Source of the DNA: Anseranas semipalmata
Lineage: Eukaryota > Chordata > Aves > Anseriformes > Anseranatidae
Assembly (NCBI GenBank): GCA_013399115.1
Contig: VXAA01000616.1
Location: forward strand, 226,605 to 290,604
Direction of reading: 5' to 3'
DNA: 64,000 bases
Part shown: positions 41,801 to 53,800 of the stretch, piece after piece
Layout: every line of letters starts with the position of its first letter
Position numbering within the stretch: the first letter of the stretch is position 1
Made by a program: the position numbers and the translations under genes
The notes under the pieces: generated by a model
Seen by the model: the letters and a program-made list of their open reading frames with translations, nothing else
Database searches by the model: none
Told to the model about the DNA's origin: nothing

Positions 41801-44800
41801 TGTTATCAAGCATAGTTGTTTTACTAACTAGTAGCTCTTCCCGTTTGGTAAGACTAGAGCCTGATGTGATCCAGAAGCATGGGAAAAACAACAGGGGATT
41901 AGAGCTGGTATTAAAGAGTTTCACAGGCTCCTTAACATGATTTCCTTGACCACACCATTAGGAAATAGGAGTCTTGTTTACATGAAGAACAGGCTGAGTG
42001 ATAATAGGGCAGAATCAAAATACCAAGAAGGCAATGGAAGTATTCTAAATATAATGGTTTTAAATGTTTGCTATTACTGTACAGAACAGCTGGCCTTTAA
42101 AGCAATTACTTCGGTAAGTTGCACATCATCAATCTCTCAGGAAGATGAGTGTGAGTCCAGAGAATGTTTAATTCATGGCCTGAGAGAATCTTCTCATTGT
42201 ATTTATCTCTCAGGCTCCAAATCCTATCAAATAGCTGTCCGGGATATGAAGCTGTTTTTCCCAGAAGGGCTGTGCTGCGCCGAGTGTCAAACCTTAGAAG
42301 AGGAAGAGGTAGGATTTTGCCCTTTCCTGAAAAGTATCCTGCTGTGTCAGAGTAATGGCTTTGGTCCTGCTATCCCTTGACTTCCTTCCTCTTACACTTT
42401 AGATAATGCCTTCTTGCTGTGTTTCACCAGCTGCTGAGATTTCCTTGTCCTGTGAATGTTCCTGCCACAATGTGCTAACTTTGTATTGACCCAGACAGTC
42501 TCAGTGGAAAAGTGCTTTTTCAGATATGTTTGTTCAATGACCTGTGCTATAAATTCAGGAGGGTTCAGGGCTGATGCTTTAGAAGCAAACTTCCCACACT
42601 GAGTCAACATCACTTTGGAAGCAGGTCATAGAGGAGGATAGCAACATCACTGGTGACTGCTGAGACACAGCTGGCCCAGAGGCTGGTTGTTATCAGCTTT
42701 TCTCATGTAGTGTTCAGGAATTGAGATGAAGTGTGACAGCTGATAATATAACTCGCTGATTGCTGAATGTATCCCACAGAGTGCATGCATGCTTACAGCA
42801 TGGAGCGCTGCCCCACTTGCGTGAGAAAGGTGCTGTCCCATGCACCCTGCCAGCAGAGGTACTGGTCCACAGCACTGCAAAGCGTGGAGCTGTCTCTCAT
42901 CAGACATCTCGTGCTATAAATTGCAGGCACAGTTTACGGAGCTGCTGGGTGCCTGCACCTTTCCCTGTCTGCAGTTGAAGGCATAAAGACTCAGACTCTT
43001 GCTTCTTAGCTTGTATTGAAGGTAGTGCCGAGAAGCCTACCAGTACTGGCATGGCCAGCTTCTGCTCATCTGGCCCTTCACACTGTGTGGATGCTGGTCT
43101 CTGATTCAAACCACCATAATTTGCCAATGGCTAAAATGAAACAATAAGTCATTCCTTTTCAGCTAGTTTTGTATGTTGTTTCCACTCCGATTGGTTTCTT
43201 CTCAAAACCAAAGAGTTTGAAATGATGAGTTATGCTCATCAAAGGGATGGAAATTTTTGAGTGATGTCCACGTGGCACAGGGGTGACCCAATCAGGTTAG
43301 TCCAAGGAGGCTAGCTCTGCAACTACAAGCAGCTGGCGACATCTTCAAAGTGCTTCACTATGTGTGCGTCCTCCCTCTGTGATTCAGTCTAGAACATCAA
43401 GACTGCAATGTGCTTGCACACATGGATGTGCTGATTCGTTCAGAGACAGAAGTGGGTTCAGAGACGGAAGTGAGCAGCTACACGCTAGGGCGGCACTGTT
43501 GGATACTTGGAGTCTTTGAGTTTCTGGCCTTGAAGAGCTGGGAACAGAGATATCTGGATGCAAGACCTTTAAAAGGATAAAAAGATGCCATACTTAAGCC
43601 CCAGTAAGAAAGAACGCATGCAAAATGTTCTTTTATCTCCAGACAACCAGGTGTTTTCTAGGCTGGCAATTATAGGAGTACACAACACCAACAAAAGCTT
43701 CACAGCTTGCCTGAATCAATGCTTAAGAAGAGTTATCCTTCCTGATTAGGTAACAGCATTCACATGACTTGCCTTTCTCTCCCTCCCTTCCCTCCTGCAG
43801 ATCTATAACCTGAAACGTGACCCCATAGTCAGTTTGGAAATCAACAAGCAGCGCAAAATCATAAGACATGAAACAGGAGGGCAGCTCAATTTATTGGGCT
43901 CTGGGCAACCATGCAATCTTGGTAAGGAAATGCGTAACTCTTGTTATAGATTGAGACTGTTATTGATTAATTGGGCAGCAAGACAAACCATCTGGTGGCA
44001 GCAAGATTTGGTATTGATGTCCTTTCGGAAGGGAGAGACAACTGAGCTGCAGAGAGCAGCTCCAGTGGAGTCCAGCCATTTAACTGTTTACCTGCCACGT
44101 CTTTCCACTGCCAGTGCTTTCATGGGTTTAAATATAGGGCTGTTCAGAAGTGCTGACTTTGTCACCAGCAGAAGAAAAGGCACTGTCAACACAAATAACG
44201 TAAGCAACAGTGAACATTTTTCTGCTGAACTTTTACAGTATGTTTCAACACTAGCTTGGCCGCAGTGGTTTGCATGTCCATTCAGAGCCTGCCACGGGAG
44301 AGGCCAAGACACCATAGTGATGGGCAACTGTGAGACCTTTTGTTCTGCGCGTAGATAGGTAGCAATTTATGCAGGGAGTGCTTTTGGCAGTATGGACATC
44401 TGTCTCTCGGGAACTGGACTGAGATCTCATTTGGTTCCCACTAGCTGCTGAATGGCTGCCAGCTCAAAATGACTTCCAGTTACTGCTGGTCTGAATTTGT
44501 TCCAAAGTTAGAGCTTCAGCAAGCCTGTCAGCTCCCTCAGATGCCTACAGTTTCTCTGGGTCTTTTCTACTGATTGTACTTGATAGCATGTATACAACAC
44601 AGGCTGTGATGCTGTGCCTTTTATGTCAGGAGATGTAACTCACACATGTAACTCCACATGCTTGTGGACTGATCCCAAGCCTTTATAACCAAGCAGTGAC
44701 CAGGTAAAGCATCCCTGTGGTATTCACAGGGGAGCAGACATGTTTGGAATAGGGTCATTTTCATTCCCATAGCTTGAGTTCCAATGTGACCAGCAAGCAG

Positions 44801-47800
44801 GAGGGTGGGCAGCTGAAGAAATGTTCCTGCACTACAACTGACTGCTGCAGTTAACCCCAGCAGTAAAACCACAACATTGTTGTGGACTGGCAGAAGAGTG
44901 TGATAAAAATGCTGCAGATTTACAGACTCTCATTTCCCATCTTAAACCCTTACTGATGCAGGACTTTGGGGGGCTGACCCCATACCAACAGGTCCACAAG
45001 ACAGCACACACAGAAGTGCAAGGACAATGGTGGTAAGTCAAGGCCTTTGCCTTAATGGGAGCACAGCTGCTTGGTAGGTACCAGCTTATTTTGTGTAGGG
45101 GATCTCTGAAGGATAAATTTTCCCAAGGTCACTATCAATGGATTCTTTCTATTGTCTTATATTGGCCTTGAGCAATGCCCTACATATTCTTCATGATAAT
45201 GACAGAAATCACGTATGTAAGCCCCCGTCTCCTTAGGCAAGCTCCTTTTCTTATGTTGCCCACTAATACATCAGAGATTGACTGCATGAACATTTAAGAT
45301 TTAACTGTTGGCTTTGGTGAGGGGTGAGGCCTGTCTCACAACATTACTGACATTCCCAAGCCGTTACATGAGCCCTGAAACAAGAGATTGGGAACTGTGT
45401 GTATTTAACAGCAGCTTTTTTGGGATGACCAGGCTGTTCTGCATGTAGCTGCCTGACCTCCTCATCTGGGTGGCTGCAGAGATGTGATCACGTTGTTGTG
45501 CTTCCTGTGGGATGTGTTGGCTCAAGCTCTGTTCAGAGGACAAGGCTGCAGTGAGAGGAGGCTTGCAGGTGTTCCCATCCAAACTATCCTGTGTTGCTAT
45601 TGCTGACAGGCAGAGTATTTCCCCCAACAACTTAACTGCACACGGGGAAAGGACCAGGCCTGAAGCACAGTTCTGCTGTCACTGAAGCCCTTCTTGATTT
45701 TAGAGTAGATTGCAAGTAAAAAAAAATAATAATAATAGAGAGCACAAGTATTCTGCAAGTTTTGTATGGCTCTGTCTTGGGAGCGTATCTCAAAATATGT
45801 GCCCCTAATTTACTGCTTCATAAGGAAATCGCTTTGCTTTGAAGATGTCTAAGCAGAGTGAAAAGGAAACTAATGCACAGCCCTGATGTGTCTGTGTCTC
45901 AGAAAATGTTTTTCAAAGAGTTACTGTCCTGGAAAAGCAAGTACACGTGATCTCTGAACTGTCAGGCACAATATAGTAAGCGCCGCCAGCAAGCCAGACA
46001 CATCATTCACTTTATGGTCTCATCTTGAACGCTAGAGGTAGCTCTTGCACACAAAGAAACCTCCTTTCGGCAATTATCACAAAGCTGCTGCCTAATGGAC
46101 AGACAGATTTATCATGGGGAAAATATGAAATACATTAAATCTTATGTATGTTGCTGAGAATTACATTTTGGATTATAAAAGCAGCTGGATTAACAGATTT
46201 CTTTGCTTGGAAGAAATTAAATGGAATAGTATCTCCTGTAGCAAACCAGCAGCTGTCCTTGTCTGACTCCTGAAATGGGGTCACTACTGCTGTCTTGTGA
46301 TCTCCAGATACACACACGTAGGCATACAGCGGTTTGACAGCTTGGGATGAGCAATCACATCTGTGAACATCCCAAATGATATAGCAATGCCTGAGTGCCT
46401 CTGATCTTCCAGTTACTTGTATGTGGCAGGGAAGAATTATTTAGAGGGTTAGTGGTTGACAGGGGTAGATATAAAGCAAGCATCTGTTGTGTTTTGATCT
46501 TTTCCCATCAGGTCGGCCATTGCTCGATAACCTTTGCCAAACCACTTGCCTCATCTTGCCTGGGATCGTCCTTCGGGGTTCGGACCCACCTTATGTTGAA
46601 CTGCTTGATCAGCTTATTGGCAAAGATTTCACAATGACTGGAGTACGCCTCACTGTCCTGGACGCACCACAAGCTCACTGCATCTCTGAGACACTAAGCA
46701 GGGCAAGGTGCAGTGTTGCAGCAAAGGTATGAAACAGCTGGAGTTGTGTTTTGCTTCTTTCCCAGTGGAAGAAGAGTCATTTGATGCAGTGCTGTGCTAA
46801 GATATCCAGGTAGCTCTGGGCAGGCTAGCTTTGGTAGCAGTACTAGCACAGCACTGCAATCTGATCTCCAATACATTGGTACGTAATTTGGGCAGCGTGC
46901 CTTGCTAGCTAGTCCCTACCTCGTGGTCCTGTATCTCCGTTAGCTCACTGACACCTAAACTTGACATCACTATGTTCAAACGTATCCTTACTGTGAATGG
47001 TACGTCCCCACGAGACATTTTATTCCATTCACCTATCAGTGTGCAGTGGCTGCTATTATGTATGTTCTGATGTATTTATCTGGAAGAACAAGACAGGATA
47101 CAGCAGTTTCTATTTCCCTTTCTGTAATCACACCCCATTAATCCTCTTATACAATACTAAATAACCCTTCCACTTTTTGGATGGTACCCTGGAGTTCTGG
47201 GCAGAGATTTCATTTTATCTCTTGTTCGTTGGTGATGACAACTGAAGCCGCGGTCCAGCATTGGGTTTAAGCAAGTGCTCACGGGACGTAAGCACGAGAT
47301 ATGCGTCTGGGGTGAGCCAATACATCACTTTACACCAGTGCAGCATTATGCCCGAGCTGTTTTTCTCTTTGTAGTTGATGTAGGATAAACCCAGCATCTC
47401 AGGAACTTTGCTAGAGCAAAGCAGTAGGGTGGAATATGCAAGAAAGCGCTGTTAGGAGCAGAGAGTAAACAATGGGGGAAACTACCTACACTGGAAGTAG
47501 CTATCAACAAAGGACCGTTAGAGGCACACAGCAGTTCCTGTGGAAAAAAATACAGACAAACATTTGTGTTTCTAGCCCTTCAGTTCTTATGAGAGTCTTA
47601 GGTGTTACCTGTAATAAGAGCAGGTAAGATCTTTTCAGGTTGTGATTTTTTAAACTGACAGCATCCCTTTGAAGTACATCTGTACAGAATAGCAATTACA
47701 TCTAGCATCCAATTAGCCTAAGCACTACTTTCTTCTCCTGCGGTTCCCCTGAGGATGCCATCCCTCTGCGCGCAGGAATGTGCACAGCTCTTTAGGAAGG

Positions 47801-50800
47801 ACAAAGCGAATCAGCGTGTGGGAAGGAGCCGCGGCAGTGGCACAGCTCTCCTGGCGATGGAAACGCTTCTTCCTGTCAGAGATGAATTACTCTGGGCAGA
47901 GCTGGCATGTCTCCAGAAGGGTCTGGCACTGCTGAGCCAAAGGTGAACATTACAGCATTTGCGTTCCCTTGCCAGAAGGAAGATGGGTTCCTTCAAGTAA
48001 TAAGTGTTGCTGCTACCGTATCTCAAACATTTAGTTATCTCCATATTCCTGCTTCCAGCAGACTTAGTGACTGAATAACATACCTAAGCGACCTTTATTC
48101 ACTCTGAGGGAAGGGAACAGGAATAATAGTATGCCATAGGAACAGGTTAACTAGCAGTTCAGACGTGATATTCTTTCACTTTGAAAGGGGCTGTTGCTTT
48201 GTGTCTTTCCTCCCCTCACAGAGCACACGAGCAGTTATCTGTGCTGTCAGCAGCTCATCAGTGAGGCTTACAGACTTATTTAAGTGGATAGCAACCCAAA
48301 GCTCTGTTCTTCCTTCTCTTAGTGTTCCCTCTTAATGGACGGTTTGTGTCTGGTGTTGGCGGCAGAGCGAGACAATGCGGTCATTTGCTTCAACTCCCTG
48401 CTGGACAGGTAAGTGAGGAACAATATCACTTTAACGGCACTTTTTCACCACTGTCTCAACTCTCTACCAGAGTGTGTGCGATCTGAATGAGGACAGCTGA
48501 CTTTCTTCTCTGTAATTCTCTTGTGGCTTAGACTCGCATGATGTTAGGTGTCACTCAAAGGCAATGTGTTCATCCTAAGCTAAGTTGTTTTTAATCTATC
48601 GATTAAAGAGTGTTCCTTAGTTTCAAGTCCATGTGCCCCATACTCAGGATGTTAAATACTGAGTTGCGTTGTTAAGGACTCGGAGTGTCTGTAAGACTTG
48701 GCAACATGGTTCCACAAATACAGGGAATTCTCTGAAATAAGGGCTCACATTGGGAATAGACCTGCTGAATCAATAAAATTCCTAGGAGAAATATCTTAGC
48801 AGATTCTGTGTTTGTTATGAAAAAAAATGCTTAAAATAAACGCCAGAGAGCAAAATCAAAAATCAGCCTCTTAAATAAATAACCAGAAACGCTGGGTAGA
48901 GGATATATAGGCCTGATAAAACAAACAGAACTCCTCTACAGGGACTGATTAGTGAAATAGAATGATTATCAGGCCAATTAACCCACTGTCTCCCAGAGGG
49001 AAAGTTTCCTTGCACAGGGAGTGGTATCTGGCAATGTGATGTGTAGTTCATGCACATGGTTTCCTCTGGGAAAGGAAGCTGAGAGAGTCTGTTTACTGAC
49101 ACAATCGGTATAGAGCAGTCCAGCAGCCGCACCGATAAGGCTGTCATGACTTTGGCTGTTCCATCAGGAGGATTTCCAGACAGTGTCAATGGGCAGGAAT
49201 AAGAATTCAAGGATACTAGAGTTTACAAGCATCAAGGTGATTGAATCCAAACATTCAAATTGGTAGACATCCTGGAGTTCTCATGCTCGGATCAAATTTT
49301 ATGGTGCTCAGCCACAAGGCTGCACCTGGGAAGGGTAGGTGGAACAAATTTCATAGGTAACTTTTCAAATATGCTTTAAGGCTAATTGCAGATTTTAGAT
49401 ATTGCTCCCATTTGTTTAAAATCCCACCCTTGGGAGCCACATCCCAAATCTTCTACCCAACAAGGTACGGCACTAGGGGGAAGCAAAGAGCAATTGAGCC
49501 AAGACCTTTCTAGTGAGTTTCCTTCCACCTTTGCACCTCTTTATAGGAAAAAAGTGAGCTGTCAGGAGCCTCAGAGATCACTGCTGAAGGGAGTTCTGGG
49601 AGAGTGGCTGTCAGCAGGGCTTGGAGGCGATACGGTATCTCCTCCTTTATTTTTCCCCAGACTTTCAGAGTCTGGGCACTGCACAACTCAATCTGTAACA
49701 CAGTGCTTCCCCCTTCTGTAGGTTTAACTTGACAAGTTTTAAGACTGCCAGTCTCGAGGCAGCAGAGCAAACATTGCAGTGGCTTCTCACTACCATTCAC
49801 AGTGAGCCCAGGGCTCAGAGGGAAGTGGGGAGGAATAAGTGTGGACACGTCCAGTCTCAGCTGTGTCCCTCATCCTGGTCTGTGCCGGTGTGGCTGCCTG
49901 TACAGCACAAAAACTTCCTTGCCAAACTGCAAAATACGTGTGCATAAATTACAGAGGCACTCCCAAATGGCAGGATCCACTCTGCCTTTGGCCCCAGTGC
50001 CAGAACTAGTGATCATGCAGCCATTTAAAACTAGCTCTACAAAAATACTTGTCTTCACGAGTGATGATGCTGGTGGAAGGGAGGGGCAGCCAGGTGTTGC
50101 CCAAGGATGGGGAGGTGAAGAGGCATTGATCCTTGGGTAGATCAGCTTCAGCCAACAGTAAGCTTGCTCTACCATAACCTATCATAATGTTTAAAATCAA
50201 CTTTGCAAATATCTTTGAAAACACAGCCTGACTTAACTAGTGTCTCATAAGGACACTTCATGCTAAGGCATCTTCATTGCCTGGTTTATAAACATTTCAA
50301 AATAACATCTGAGGTTAATTACACTGATGACTCCATCAGCAGGAGCCACGTGACCTTTCTTGATCACTGTGTATTTATTTCACTCTTACTGCTGCAATTC
50401 CAATACCTGCACAGGCTCTGGCCTGCATTTCAGCTGCATTGCTGAAGCACCACTGTGTAAGAGATTATTTTGTGGCCCTGGGAGCTGATTCACAGCTGAG
50501 CCACATTACTTAGGCTTTGTGCCATGGGGAAAACGTTGCCATCTGTATGGAAGCCTGGACATGATGTCAGAGATGGGCTGTGATAAGGAGGAGGAATCAG
50601 GTACTGGGAGGAACAACGCAGGCTCTGCTAGTGTAACTGCTCATGGTTCAGAGCCTATTAAAGCTTTCCTAAGCCAGCTCTATCAGTGGCACATCAAGGA
50701 GACATTCAGTCACTGGAGGATGTGCTGTTGCCTTAAAGACAGACACAGATCCTCACAACTGCGTAGTGGTTATTGTTCAGCAGCAGCAGTGCCCGCTCTG

Positions 50801-53800
50801 TGTACTCTGTCCATTCTCTGGATGTCTGTAAAGGGATTATTTCTGCACCAAAGGGCAGGAAGAACAGAGAAGGGGACAAAATTTATGCAGGTGGGGGCAC
50901 AAAAGCAGCCTGTGAGCTTGGTTGACTGCAAAGAACAGAGCCAAAGTAGGAATCTGGGAGAATCTGGGAGGGTGCCAAGGGTAATTCACAGGGCAGAGTG
51001 AAGTAAGTGTTTGGAAGAGGTGAGGCAAAGCTGAAGCACAGCCTAGGAGCAGTGGGGACCGGGATGGGGAGAATCAGGAGAAGGAAGTGACACAATCCTA
51101 CCCACAGACAAGGAAAAATTGTGTGAGACTTACCTTTCTTGTTCTGTCAGCATCCAGTTGCCTGAATCTCCAATATAAAGCATTTGAATTTTCCCTGTCG
51201 TAACTTGTTTTTAAAGCCAGACTTCCTAGCTGCAGGGTGGCAGAGGGAAGAATTTACAAGTAGATTCAAAGCAACTACTGGAAGAAAGGCATGCTTTGCT
51301 TTTTATGCATGACAAACTAGATTTAGTTGCCTTAATAAGTGATACTTAGTTTATAGTGACCACACTAGAAATTACTCCTCTATGGTTATTTGAGCTTCTA
51401 AAAAGTACTTTCAGGTGCTCATAAGATTGTTAGGACCTAACTATGTTGTGTAGGGTCTTTAGGAATTCACCCAGTTAATTGTGTGCAACTCAGCAAGCAG
51501 TGTTTGACTAAAGCTCACAGAAAACCTAGCTGTATCAGAAGAAAATCAGAGGGCAGACTAGGCCTTATACCCTCCTGGTTTTAGACAATGCAGCGCAATC
51601 AGAACAAACGTCAGGTGTTAAGGAACTTAGCTGAATGTTGTTCTGTCTGATGAAACATTCTTACCAAATGTTAATTGCTGTTAGCAGGGAGTGATGTTAT
51701 CCCTATAGGAAGCTCATCTCTGGAGGCTTTGGGGGGAAAGGAGGTGTAGAAATCAAAAGATGAACGCGTAAAATCCTGGAGCTGTTGAAAACCACTGAAG
51801 GGAGAAGTGTTGCCAAGCACAATACCTGGATATGGGGGCAGGGAGCAGGGAGTGAGTTCCAGAAGCTGAAGACTCTGCCTGTGCATGGAGTTAGTTAAAA
51901 AGGCAATTTTGAAATTTGTATCGTGCCTTTAAATCTCTCTTGCATGTGTCTTGCGGTCAACCCGTGTGGCTTGAGGGGGACCAAAGCAAAACAAGAACTA
52001 GTGAAGCAGACCCTGCTGTCAAAGGCAGTTTAGAAAATCCTAGTTTTTTGGGAAAACAACACAGGTTATCTTTGAGAAAAAGGCACTTGCACAGACCTTA
52101 AGTATGTGGATGTAAGTGTATTTCCCACTGCCCTAGAGACCCCATTATGCAACAGGTCATTACTGTTTGTTTGGAGGCTTATATTTTAAGAATCCAAATC
52201 CATTTATACAAAGCTTTGTAAAACCCAGGATTTATCTGTGTAAAGAAGTTCAGTAGCAGATGCACATGGCCAGAGCTGCTGGCACCAAGCACGGCCCTCC
52301 TTAAAGCTAGGTCATCAGCAGTCTCCGACAGCTTAGATGGCGATGTAACACTGGCTTCTCTTTTTCTTTACCCTCAGTGTCTGTTGGCAGAAGCAGTCGG
52401 TACTGGACACTGCGCAGCATCTCCTTTATCCACAAAATGAGAAACAGGTAAGTAGAGAAGATTATGGTACAAATGTATGTTCTTTTGTGCCCCTGTGGTA
52501 AATGAAACTTGTCCAAATTGGTTGAATTTTAAAAGAAAATTTCAACTTGTGTGAGACGGAGGTGGTGCTTCATGACAACCCCAAGCCTTGGCTTATACTG
52601 AGAGCTCAGTGCATGATGGCAGGTAGGACCAAAAGTCTGTCAGACTGTCTTCCACATTACACCAGTGACATTATTTTGAATCAAAATATTTGGCGACTTT
52701 GATAAAGATTCAATATTTTCTGTAGATGTCAGTTACTTTTTTATGAAGAATCAACACTTAGATATCTGTGATACTTTATCAAAAATAAGTGACAGAAAAT
52801 GTTCATTCAGCCCTATTGCCAAGCTGGCACGTGTCCTGTGTTCTAGAAGTCATGTTTCAGAAGCCTAAATCCAAATGGAAGATGAGAAACTAAGCCTTTA
52901 GCCATTCTAGGGATGGGCTGGCTGAATCTTTTCTGAGTAGCTCACCCCAGGAAAGGAAGCACTAAGTTCCCAGTTTTTAAAGACATTTGAGCACTTAATG
53001 GAAATAAGCTGAACAAATATCTTTAAAACTCTGGCTGTAATCATCAAAGTTCAGTACAAAACAAATGAGAGATTTGGATACAGAAGGCAGTGCCTGAAGA
53101 GTTAGGACTAGGAGGTATAAAAAGAATTGGGGAAGTCTCACAGCTGCTGTTTTCAGCAGCTTTCCCTAAGGTGCAGTGAACCTCTCCCCAGGTTTAGCTG
53201 GGATTGTATGTGCTGCAGTGCCTGGGAAGGTCTGCCTGCACAGCTCTGCGATAGCTGCAAGGCTGTCACAGCACAGTGCGTACTGCTGCCAGGGTGCCTG
53301 GCTGTTGCCAAGTAATGTGACAGGGCAGCCAGTCCAGGCTGTCTTCTGATTTGCTTTGAAAAGGACATCACAGATCTCTGGCTGACATAAAATCCCTTCT
53401 GCTTCACGGCCGTGGGGAATCAGCCTATCAGAACGAGGTTTATAGTACTTTCTGCGATAGATAAGAGAAAAAGCAAATATGCTCAGCCCTTCTCCCTGCT
53501 TTTAGCAGTCTGGGCCACTGAATCAAATCCCTCTGGCATTGGTGGAAGCAGGGGCTGCTCACAGCAGTTCAGAGCTTAGACCACTAGTCTAGTCCTGGGA
53601 CAGTGGTGGCTGCAACATTTCTCACTGTGGGTTGCAAGAAGCACAGCAGCAAGTGATGTTTATTTTCAAAGGGGCCTTTTGCTCCAAAGTTCAGGGTGGG
53701 TTTAGAAATCACAGAGCAAGATCTGAGGAGCAAGCTCACTGGGGAATGATTGTAACTCAAAGGGTGTCCCTAGAAACCATGCTTGATCCTCTGATCTCTT

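Noticed and set aside
43834..44358. 174-codon open frame
   Set aside because: Only its first part is coding (exon 14). The rest is intron read-through after a strong GTAAGG donor.
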